A stretch of 26,059 nt of DNA from CAZPBO01 sp964584815 (GTDB taxonomy: Bacteria > Planctomycetota > SKW154): assembly GCA_964584815.1 (NCBI GenBank), contig CAZPBO010000032.1:1-26059 (forward strand), given 5' to 3'. Made by a program: the position numbers and the translations under genes. Below the pieces are notes generated by a model. It saw only the letters and a list, made by a program, of their open reading frames with translations, did no database searches and was not told the DNA's origin. This document shows positions 14,544-21,949 of this stretch, in pieces (the first letter of the stretch is position 1; each line of letters opens with the position of its first letter).

Positions 14544-17444
14544 ATGCGTAAGTTTGCGCTTTTGCTTTTGTTGAGCCAGTTGTCTGTGGGTTGCGGAACG
14601 GTAACCGGAACGGCGGTGTGGCTGCTTTCCCGTTCCAAGGGAAGCAAGAAGGTGGTGCTGCCGCCGGGCGCACCGTCTGTCGTCCTCTACTCCTTTGAAG
14701 GGACATTCAGCGCCCGTGTTGAGGTGCGTTTTCACATATCTGACCCAGACGCTGACGACGCCGAAATCAGAGTCTGCTACAGGAAGGGCGCAAGTGACGA
14801 CTGGCATCTTGCCACAAGCGCTGATGGTTCTGCCAACCCTTTCAATCAGACGCTTTCTGCAGGCGGCGATGAGTTCCTCTTCGTTTGGGACGCAAGATTT
14901 GACCTTGGCGCATCCGCTACAGGACAGTGGCAGGTCGCCGTCTTCGTCACCGATGATGACGCGGAGGTCAGTGACAAAAAAGATGTGGATGTGGCGATTG
15001 GTCCGCCGTCAGCGGAGGTTGTTGGTGTTGATGGTAGCACAGGGGACATAGTGGTCTTTTACCGTTTGACTGATGCCGCATCAGACCCTGCCTCCGTCAA
15101 AGTCTACTTCCGCAAAGAGGGTTCTGGCACCTGGCAGGATGCGACACTTTCTGCTTCCGCGCCCGAGTCCACCGACAATCTTGAGACATCCGATGCGGGG
15201 GTGGTTCACGCGTTTTTGTGGGACAGCGCCACCGATTTGGCGGGTTACCGCGGCGATGCCTACATCCGCATCCTCCCCAAGGATGAGTGGGACTTCGGAG
15301 ATGCGGCGGAGAGCCCTGCTTTCTTCGTGGACAACAACCAGCAGCCGTCAGTCACTATTACCACCCCCTCAAACAACGCGACTGTTGCAGGTAAGGTGAC
15401 CGTTAAGGTTGTGATAAAAGACGCAGAAAGCGACACCTGCTCTGTTGCGGCGTGGTATCTGGATGGCTCCACCTGGAAAACCGCCGTCCTTGAAGGGCAA
15501 ACCGCTGACCTTGCTTCATCACCTTCAGGAGTTGAGCACACCTTCCAGTGGGACGCTCTAACCGCTTTCGGCTCGTCCGCATCAGGTGTCTCCACCACTC
15601 TCCTTGTAAGAGTTTTTGACACAAAACTGGGTGATGAGGACTCTGTTGACTTAACCGTTGACAACGCATCGCTTCCATCCATCACTATAGATGAAATTTC
15701 TCCCGACAACCCTGCCAGCCAGGATGTGACCGTTAAATACACAGTTTATGACAGCGATACGCCGGGTGTGGATATAACATTTGAGTATAGCGTTGACGGC
15801 GGCGCAAACTGGAAAAGCGGCACCATTAAGTCGTCTGATGAAGGCACAGTAAGTGGTAACGAGATAACAGGCGTTGGCGCTTCTGCAGGCGGCACGAGCC
15901 ATCAGTTCGTCTGGGACTCCTACGCTGATGAGACCGACAAATACTATGACAGTGTTCTGATTAAACTGACCGTTTCGGACGGCGCAAACTCCTCCTACGC
16001 GGTGAGTTACGACTTTCCTCTCAACAACATAGTGACCAACGACCCGCCAACAGTCACAATTGACAGCCCATCAGATGGAGATACAATCTCAAACCTTGTT
16101 GAGGTGCAATTCACCCTGAACGACTCGGAAGGCGACACAATGCAGGTTGAGGTGCTCTACTCAACCGACGGTGGTTCAACCTGGGAGACGGCGACGCTTC
16201 TTAAGGGCGATACAGCGGGTTTGTCAAACGGCACTCATTCGGTCTTTTGGGACACGAGAGCCGACGGATTAGGACGCGATGACACGCAAGACATAATCCT
16301 CAAAATCATCCCATATGACCCATATCAAGTGGGGACATCTGATTCGGTGGATTTGACTGTGGACAACAGAGGCTGGAGCGACCGTTACACAGTGGCGACC
16401 GCTTCAGATGATGTGATTTCTGTTGCGGTGGCAGCCGATACAGAAGGCACCGCGCATGTTTTCTGGTGTGACCAAAACGGTCCTTTGTATTACAGCAGCG
16501 GGCGTTATGACCGTCTGACAAGCCCTGAACGGATTGGCGAAGCCTATCGCGTTTCTGCTACATCATATCAGGACACGATTTACATCTCCTATATTTATGC
16601 TGGCAAAGTGTTTGTGAAGAAACGGACGCCAACGGGAGGGTGGGAAGACAGCAACGGAGGAGCGGCGGTTCTCAATGCCACCCCAAATTCATCCTATATA
16701 GCATCGGATATTGCGGTTGCACCTAACGGTCGTATATGCGTTGTTGCCGTCAAACGACGCGACCAAGGACCTTCCACATTCTACTACATAGTTGAGACCC
16801 ATTCTGATGACGGTGGCGAGAGTTGGTCAAGCGCAGCGCAGGTTGCCTCCCTTGACACAAGCAAATCCGAGAAAGTTGCAGCCTGTTTTGATACTGACAA
16901 CAACCTACACATAGCCTATGATGTGGATGGCAAAAGCGTCTTTTATGTTCGCGTTACCTCCAGCGGTGTGGCGGTTGCTCCTGAAGAGATAAGTGCATCA
17001 GGGTATGATGAGCAGCGCTCACCTGATATCGCTTTTCATGACAGTCGCGGGATAATAAGTGTCGTCTGGCGAGGTGAGCTTGGCTACACGCCTGTTCTGC
17101 TATACCGCGTAGGCGCCGTAAGCGGAGGAAGCATCACCTGGGAGTCGGCAAGAGAGGTTCCCGACACGGCACAGCATCCTTATGCGGATAACCCATCCTG
17201 TTCCTTTTCGGAGAGCCGTTTCTGCGTCGTTTGGGAGGGAACCGGTCCTGGCGGATACCGCGACATATTTGCAGAGGAGGTGCGGAACGGTTCTTGGGAA
17301 GAGAAGGTGAATATTTCCAACACATCATATCGTTCTTCGCTGATTCCTGATGTTGCCGCAGGGGGGAAGGGCAATTTCCATACTGTGTGGGTTGACAGCG
17401 ATTCGTGGGGCGATCCAACGATTGTTTGCTACGCGTTGCGATGA
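14544..17444 (+). CDS. Large lipoprotein with five Ig-like repeats and a propeller-like C-terminal half
   Basis: This 966-residue surface or periplasmic protein starts with MRKFALLLLLSQLSVGCG, a signal sequence with a lipobox-like VGC. The Cys at about 17 would be lipidated, although Ser at -3 is atypical. Five tandem Ig/cadherin-like units start near residues 48, 168, 269, 376 and 502. Each has a DSD/DAESD-type acidic turn, a SVDGGxxW-like strand, an FxWDx motif in the middle and a closing LTVDN-like strand. From about 610 to the end, spaced repeats such as AVAADTEGTAHVFW, NLHIAYDVDGK and KGNFHTVWVDSD resemble BNR/sialidase-type propeller blades. No catalytic motif is seen. A binding, adhesion or substrate-recognition role is likely but inferred. 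The ATG at 14544 has GGAGGGGAG upstream. It is transcribed divergently from ctpA; no terminator is seen after it. Confidence 0.85.
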   Translation: MRKFALLLLLSQLSVGCGTVTGTAVWLLSRSKGSKKVVLPPGAPSVVLYSFEGTFSARVEVRFHISDPDADDAEIRVCYRKGASDDWHLATSADGSANPFNQTLSAGGDEFLFVWDARFDLGASATGQWQVAVFVTDDDAEVSDKKDVDVAIGPPSAEVVGVDGSTGDIVVFYRLTDAASDPASVKVYFRKEGSGTWQDATLSASAPESTDNLETSDAGVVHAFLWDSATDLAGYRGDAYIRILPKDEWDFGDAAESPAFFVDNNQQPSVTITTPSNNATVAGKVTVKVVIKDAESDTCSVAAWYLDGSTWKTAVLEGQTADLASSPSGVEHTFQWDALTAFGSSASGVSTTLLVRVFDTKLGDEDSVDLTVDNASLPSITIDEISPDNPASQDVTVKYTVYDSDTPGVDITFEYSVDGGANWKSGTIKSSDEGTVSGNEITGVGASAGGTSHQFVWDSYADETDKYYDSVLIKLTVSDGANSSYAVSYDFPLNNIVTNDPPTVTIDSPSDGDTISNLVEVQFTLNDSEGDTMQVEVLYSTDGGSTWETATLLKGDTAGLSNGTHSVFWDTRADGLGRDDTQDIILKIIPYDPYQVGTSDSVDLTVDNRGWSDRYTVATASDDVISVAVAADTEGTAHVFWCDQNGPLYYSSGRYDRLTSPERIGEAYRVSATSYQDTIYISYIYAGKVFVKKRTPTGGWEDSNGGAAVLNATPNSSYIASDIAVAPNGRICVVAVKRRDQGPSTFYYIVETHSDDGGESWSSAAQVASLDTSKSEKVAACFDTDNNLHIAYDVDGKSVFYVRVTSSGVAVAPEEISASGYDEQRSPDIAFHDSRGIISVVWRGELGYTPVLLYRVGAVSGGSITWESAREVPDTAQHPYADNPSCSFSESRFCVVWEGTGPGGYRDIFAEEVRNGSWEEKVNISNTSYRSSLIPDVAAGGKGNFHTVWVDSDSWGDPTIVCYALR

Positions 17445-17460
17445 GGGGTCGCAAATTTTG

Positions 17461-17488
17461 TTGACAGCCTACTATCCTGCCGTATCAT
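17461..17488 (+). promoter_or_regulatory. Strong sigma70-like promoter of the transketolase genes
   Basis: A perfect -35 TTGACA (17461-17466), a 16-bp spacer and -10 TATCAT (17483-17488; five of six) lie just upstream of the Shine-Dalgarno GGAGG (17507-17511) and the ATG at 17519. It begins 17 bp after the lipoprotein stop. Confidence 0.8.
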
Positions 17489-17518
17489 AGCACCACAAGG
17501 TTGGTTGGAGGTGCTGTT

Positions 17519-18448
17519 ATGGCGAGGATGGAGAAAGGACCTGATGAGTTGAGGCGCATAGCGGCGCAGATTCGGATTGACATCATCAAAATGTTGGTGC
17601 AAGCAGGTAGCGGGCATTCAGGTGGCTCGCTTTCGGTGGCGGATATCTTGACTACTTTATATTTCCACGAGATGAACATAGACCCGCAGAATCCGAACTG
17701 GGAGGGGCGCGACTATTTTGTTCTCTCCAAAGGACATGTGTGCCCCGCGTGGTATGCGGTTCTGGCGCGTGCCGGTTACTTCCCTGTGGAGGAACTGCTA
17801 ACCCTGCGTCAACTCGGAACACGCCTCCAAGGACATCCCTGCAAATCAAAAGGGCTTCCCGGTGTTGAGGTCTCAACAGGTTCTCTGGGGCAGGGACTCT
17901 CTATCGGTGTTGGTATCGCTTTGGGTCTCAAACTGGACGGAAAGCCCAACCGTGTTTATGTGGTAAATGGCGATGGCGAGTTGGATGAAGGCAGCATATG
18001 GGAGGCGATAATGGCGGCGGGGCACTACAAACTTGACAACCTCTGCTCCATTGTGGACAACAACAATCTGCAGATTGATGGCTTTCTATCTGATGTGATG
18101 AATCTTTATCCGCTTAAGGACAAATATGAGGCTTTCAACTGGCATGTTGTGGAGTGCGATGGTCACGACCCAGCCGACATAATACGGGCTTTGGGCGAGG
18201 CGCGTCAGACAAAAGGCAAACCCACCGTCATCATCGCCCACACCGTCAAAGGTAAAGGCGTCTCGTTTATGGAGAATCTTGCGGGTTGGCACGGAAAGCC
18301 TCCCAGTCCGGAGCAGGCTATCCAAGCGCTGCGCGAACTCTATAAGCAGCGCGAGGAGATAGGTCACTGGGAAGGCAAGACGGTGGAGTTGAAGCCGCCC
18401 CGCATCGCCGAAGAACTCCAAAAACTTGAAGCCGAGTTTGCCAAGTAG
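17519..18448 (+). CDS. Transketolase, N-terminal (TPP-binding) subunit
   Basis: This is the first half of a split transketolase, which moves two-carbon ketol units between sugar phosphates in the non-oxidative pentose phosphate pathway. The 309-residue subunit carries the TPP pyrophosphate and metal site: GSGHSGGSLS near the N-terminus, SKGH at about 70, GHPCKSKGLPGVEVSTGSLG, and the GDG motif GDGELDEG (151-158) with the following VDNNN. The next gene encodes the C-terminal half. Split transketolases of about 300 + 320 residues are usual in archaea and many anaerobic bacteria. The ATG at 17519 follows GGAGG at 7 nt; an in-frame TTG at 17501 would lie before the Shine-Dalgarno sequence. A strong promoter precedes it. 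Confidence 0.93.
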   Translation: MARMEKGPDELRRIAAQIRIDIIKMLVQAGSGHSGGSLSVADILTTLYFHEMNIDPQNPNWEGRDYFVLSKGHVCPAWYAVLARAGYFPVEELLTLRQLGTRLQGHPCKSKGLPGVEVSTGSLGQGLSIGVGIALGLKLDGKPNRVYVVNGDGELDEGSIWEAIMAAGHYKLDNLCSIVDNNNLQIDGFLSDVMNLYPLKDKYEAFNWHVVECDGHDPADIIRALGEARQTKGKPTVIIAHTVKGKGVSFMENLAGWHGKPPSPEQAIQALRELYKQREEIGHWEGKTVELKPPRIAEELQKLEAEFAK

Positions 18449-18459
18449 GAGGGTGCAGG

Positions 18460-19440
18460 ATGTTATATTATCCCATAACCATAGGTGAGAAGGAGTTGCC
18501 GCGCAAGGCGACTCGCTACGGTTGGGGTGAGGGTATGGTGGAGTTGGGCAAGCGTAACCCCAATGTTGTGGTTCTGGGCGCTGACCTTACCTCCTCCACC
18601 ACGGCACATCTTTTCAAGAACGAGTTTCCCGACAGGTTCATTTCGTTCGGGATAGCGGAGCAGAACATGACTGCGGCGGCGGGAGGGCTTGCCATCGTCG
18701 GCAAGGTTCCCTTCGTCTCCACATATGCCGTCTTCTCATCGGGGCGTTCCTGGGACCAGTTGCGCACCACCGTCTGCTACTCCAACCTCAATGTGAAGAT
18801 AGGCGGGGCGCACGGTGGGGTCTCTGTGGGACCTGATGGCGCGACTCATCAAGGTCTTGAAGACCTCGCCATCACCCGTTGCATTCCCAACCTTACTGTT
18901 CTTTCGCCCTGCGACTATATTGAGGCGAAAAAAGCGACAATCGCAGGCGGCGAACTCGTCGGTCCCGTTTACATCCGTTTCGGGCGTGAACCTATGCCCA
19001 TAGTCACCGATGAGGAGACCCCCTTCAAAATCGGAGAGGCAAACATGTATCGCGACGGTAAGGACTGCACCATAATTGCCACAGGGCATATGGTGCACAG
19101 AGCGCTTGTCGCCGCAGAGCGCCTGGAGAAAGAAGGGCTTTCTGTTCGCGTCGTTGACCTGCACACCATAAAACCCATTGACAAAGAAGCGATTATGCAA
19201 TGCTGCGAGGAGACAGGTTGCCTTGTCACCGCAGAAGAGCATCAACTGCACGGGGGGATGAGTTCAGCGGTTGCGGAAGTCGTCGTTGAGAACTCCCCGG
19301 TGCCTGTTGAGATGGTGGGGATAAGGGACAGGTTCGGCGAAAGCGGAGACCCAGAAAAACTGATGGACCACTTTGGTCTGGGAATAGAGCATGTGATGGA
19401 TGCGGTTCGCCGCGCCATCGCACGAAAAAAACGCTCCTGA
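18460..19440 (+). CDS. Transketolase, C-terminal (pyrimidine-binding) subunit
   Basis: The second half of the split transketolase has 326 residues. It contributes the pyrimidine-binding domain with the conserved glutamate in FGIAEQNM (about 63-70), the GGAHGGVSVGPDGATHQG loop, and a C-terminal transketolase_C domain from about 190 with VRVVDLHTIKPID. These match 1-deoxyxylulose-5-phosphate synthase and transketolase subunits. The separate N-half immediately upstream, and the absence of Dxs-type features, make transketolase the better call. It starts 11 bp after the N-subunit with GGAGG upstream, so the two are made in equal amounts from one mRNA. The stop lies next to that of the convergent gene, with no terminator between. 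Confidence 0.93.
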   Translation: MLYYPITIGEKELPRKATRYGWGEGMVELGKRNPNVVVLGADLTSSTTAHLFKNEFPDRFISFGIAEQNMTAAAGGLAIVGKVPFVSTYAVFSSGRSWDQLRTTVCYSNLNVKIGGAHGGVSVGPDGATHQGLEDLAITRCIPNLTVLSPCDYIEAKKATIAGGELVGPVYIRFGREPMPIVTDEETPFKIGEANMYRDGKDCTIIATGHMVHRALVAAERLEKEGLSVRVVDLHTIKPIDKEAIMQCCEETGCLVTAEEHQLHGGMSSAVAEVVVENSPVPVEMVGIRDRFGESGDPEKLMDHFGLGIEHVMDAVRRAIARKKRS

Positions 19441-19441
19441 C

Positions 19442-20630
19442 TCACTTCCTTCGGAAAAGGTCCATACCAGTGCGGATGACCTCATCAGGCACCCGCACCA
19501 CAGGAACTGTCCCGCGCTTCAGAAACAGAAGCGCAAATGCGGTAGTGACTACAGCGTCCTCATCTCCTTTGTGGTTGGGGGTTGTCTCAACCCAGGCACC
19601 GTCAGCACGCTGTTGTGAGAGCAACCACTCGGCGCCTTCTTCATACCATTTGTGGTCACCAAACTGCTCCACCATCGTCAGAACCCCCGCCCGTTCAAGA
19701 CCATAAAGATAATAATAGAGCCAACGCCCATCACTCCTGCCAGGGTTGGAGGAGACCGAGAAATGATGTGCCAACCACGCCGCACCATCCCGTATCGCTT
19801 GATTCAACTTCTGCAAGAACGGATTTTTGCTGCTCCGCTCCAGCCTCTTTGCGAGTCCCCATTTGCATATCACAAGCGAAGCCAGTCCCGCCGTCGTCAT
19901 ACTCCCTGTCACCTCGTTTGAGTCGTTACGATACTTCCAACCCCGCGCAAACATCTTCACTTTGCGTCTCTCAGGAGGAAACACCTTTCCAACCTCTCCC
20001 TCTATCGCCTTTGTGCGCCACCGCTCCAACTCTTTCGGCTTAACGCCAATCCCCATCTTCTCCTCTTCTTTCAGCATCTTTTTCAAGCCCTTCAACGCTT
20101 CTTCCACCGCCTTTTCCAACTTTGACAACGGCAGGTCCGCCGCCGGCACAAAAAACGGTTTCACCTCCTCTCCATTCTTTTCCTGACTCTCAATGAAATG
20201 CTTTGCCACATCCAGCCAGACATCTGTGGATATCTTAATACCGAGTCTTTTGGCTGCGCACAACGCAAGCAGCGCATATTGGGTGTTGGAGTGGTCATAT
20301 CCTCTCTGCGGATAGCGCCATATCCCCTGTTTGTTGCGAACCTTAAGCAGCCACTCAACCGCGCGTTTCAGCCACGCCCTGTCAAACCGTTTCGCTTTCC
20401 TCCTGAAGTGGTCTCGTGCGCGCTTCTGCGGCGTCTTGCACACCTCGGTCTTCCATCTGCTCAAGTCCCCTTTCTTGCCCGCCGCCTTCAACTTCTCAAG
20501 CGACGGCGGCTCATACAACGCCTCAAGTGCCAGTATCAGAACGCTCACACTGTAGACCTTCCTGAAGGGCAGTTTGCGCAAGTAATCAAATCCTTTCTTT
20601 ATACACTCATCCTCGGGGGACACCCCTGCN
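19442..20630 (-). CDS. Prenyltransferase/squalene-oxidase-repeat protein (alpha/alpha toroid), 5' end lost in gap
   Basis: About 396 residues are visible before the frame runs into the N gap, so the N-terminus is missing. The protein has the terpenoid-cyclase-like repeat pattern: helical pairs with GIWRYPQRGYDHSNTQYALL near the middle, WLYYYLYGLERAGVLT and EGAEWLLSQQRADGAWVETT near the end. A true squalene-hopene cyclase DxDD acid motif is not seen, and the Lys/Glu-rich insert in the centre is not typical of cyclases. It is more likely a non-catalytic or unknown toroid protein of the kind common in Planctomycetota-type genomes. On the far side of the gap, at 20758-20730, the same nominal frame reads MTPCRFCGR. 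Because the gap length is arbitrary, I cannot say this is its true start. It is convergent with the transketolase. Confidence 0.75.
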
Positions 20631-20729
20631 NNNNNNNNNNNNNNNNNNNNNNNNNNNNNNNNNNNNNNNNNNNNNNNNNNNNNNNNNNNNNNNNNNNNNN
20701 NNNNNNNNNNNNNNNNNNNNNNNNNNNNN
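20631..20729. other. Assembly gap (99 N)
   Basis: A run of 99 undetermined bases marks a scaffold join. The real distance is unknown. It removes the start and probably the promoter of the cyclase-like gene, and it is bordered on the right by a degenerate 19-bp tandem repeat. Confidence 0.99.
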
Positions 20730-20745
20730 AATCTACCACAGAACC

Positions 20746-20821
20746 GACAAGGTGTCAAATCCTCAGATGTGTGATACCACCAAAGATGTGTGTCAACGCC
20801 AAAGTTTTGTGATAAAATGGG
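20746..20821. repeat. Degenerate 19-bp-period tandem repeat upstream of the channel-like gene
   Basis: Four consecutive 19-bp units can be laid out, at 20746, 20765, 20784 and 20803. Units two and three both begin AGATGTGTG and end CCAA, agreeing at 15 of 19 positions. Unit four shares GTGATA with unit two, and unit one shares GTGTCAA with unit three. On the minus strand the cores read alternately TTGACAC and TATCACA. The array covers the proposed promoter of the gene at 20842. An extra GATGTGTG lies at 20833, out of phase. It could be an operator array or a remnant of a longer repeat in the gap. Confidence 0.5.
20790..20818 (+). promoter_or_regulatory. Candidate promoter of the RCK channel-like gene
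   Basis: -35 GTGTCA (four of six), a 17-bp spacer and -10 TAAAAT (20813-20818; five of six) lie 24 bp before the ATG at 20842. It overlaps the last two units of the 19-bp repeat, so a protein bound to the repeat would affect it. Confidence 0.45.
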
Positions 20822-20841
20822 GTGGTGTTTAGGATGTGTGA

Positions 20842-21879
20842 ATGGGACCTGGTAAGCGGTTGCTGGTAGCGGTTGTGCTTTTTCTGACCGTATACACGGT
20901 GGGGGTGCTCTCTTTTTGGGCGATGAGCGGCAAGCCGTTTGGGCAGTGCGCTTTCAACACGCTGATATTTCTTGCAACTGTGGACAGACCGTTTGACCCA
21001 TCGCTGCCGTTCACAAACAGCATAGGGTATCGGGTGTTGTGTGCGGTGCTACTTGTTGCGGGTATGGGCAGTGTGCTTTATATGGTCAGCACGGCGACGG
21101 CATTGATAGTTGAGGGCTTTTTTTCGGATGTGTTGAGGAGGAGGAGGATGCAGGCGGAGATAGACAAGTTGCGCGGGCATGTGATAGTGTGTGGTGCTGG
21201 CAGAACGGGCATTCACATAATAGATGAGTTGTATAAGTTGGAACTTCCGTTTGTGACGGTGGACCACGACGAGGGTTTGCTGAAACGGGCGGGTGAGAGG
21301 TATAAGGGGCTTTTGTATGTGGTGGGGGACGCAACAGAGGAGGAGGTTTTGCTGAAGGCGGGGGTGGAGAGAGCACGGGGAGTGATAGCGGCGTTGCCGA
21401 CGGATGAGGCGAATCTTTTTGTGACGATGACGGCGCGGCAACTCAACCCCAAAATTCGCGTGGTGAGCAAAGCGATTGACTTAAGAACTGACAAAAAACT
21501 GCGCAAAGCGGGTGCAGATTCTGTGGTCTCCCCTAACTACATCGGCGGGTTACGGATGGTTTCTGAAATGGTGCGACCCAAGACGGTGTTGTTTCTGGAC
21601 AAGATGTTGCGGGACCCGCTGCAGACGACGAGGATAGATGAGGTTCGGATAGGTGCGGGTTCGGAGTTGTGCGGGAAGACTTTGGAGGAGACGCGCTTGG
21701 GGGCGCGTGCAGGAGTGCTGGTTTTGGCGATAAGATATCCCGACAAGGATGAGTTTGTTTTTCGCCCTGCACCGACGGCGCGTCTGGTTGAGGACGCCGT
21801 GCTTGTGGTGCTCGGTTCTGTGTCGGATATAAAGCGTGCACGGGAGATTGCAAAACAACCTGAGCCGTTGCCTGAATAA
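20842..21879 (+). CDS. Two-helix ion-channel-like protein with RCK (TrkA-N/TrkA-C) domains, selectivity filter atypical
   Basis: This 345-residue protein has the layout of a bacterial two-helix potassium channel: helix 1 at about 7-25, a pore-like loop at 37-56, helix 2 at about 62-90, a TrkA-N Rossmann domain from about 113 (VIVCGAGRTG, acidic VDHDE after strand 2) and a TrkA-C (RCK_C) domain at about 255-335. The pore loop reads TLIFLATVDRPFDP where channels have a TVGYG or TVGFG filter, so only TV remains and the glycines are gone. It may conduct another ion, gate something else, or not conduct. It could be a c-di-AMP target, since RCK_C domains of known transporters bind it, but this is inference. 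The start is ATG 20842, preceded by AGGA; an in-frame stop lies directly upstream. Confidence 0.85.
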   Translation: MGPGKRLLVAVVLFLTVYTVGVLSFWAMSGKPFGQCAFNTLIFLATVDRPFDPSLPFTNSIGYRVLCAVLLVAGMGSVLYMVSTATALIVEGFFSDVLRRRRMQAEIDKLRGHVIVCGAGRTGIHIIDELYKLELPFVTVDHDEGLLKRAGERYKGLLYVVGDATEEEVLLKAGVERARGVIAALPTDEANLFVTMTARQLNPKIRVVSKAIDLRTDKKLRKAGADSVVSPNYIGGLRMVSEMVRPKTVLFLDKMLRDPLQTTRIDEVRIGAGSELCGKTLEETRLGARAGVLVLAIRYPDKDEFVFRPAPTARLVEDAVLVVLGSVSDIKRAREIAKQPEPLPE

Positions 21880-21891
21880 ATGCGTTTTTGC

Positions 21892-21920
21892 TTGCAACAC
21901 CACATCGGTGCCGCTACATT
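21892..21920 (+). promoter_or_regulatory. Candidate promoter of the radical SAM gene
   Basis: -35 TTGCAA (21892-21897), a 17-bp spacer and -10 TACATT (21915-21920), each four of six, lie in the 70-bp gap between the channel-like gene and the radical SAM gene. The start codon follows 29 bp later. Confidence 0.45.
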
Positions 21921-21949
21921 ATTGCCGCTTAAGCGGTGGAGGTTGTGTT

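Noticed and set aside
19442..20758. A complete 438-residue cyclase-like gene starting at TTG 20758 across the gap.
   Set aside because: The frame continuity depends on the nominal 99-base gap, whose true length is unknown.
20746..20840. The repeated GATGTGTG units as a CRISPR array.
   Set aside because: Units are 19 bp, contiguous without spacers and degenerate, and no cas gene is present.
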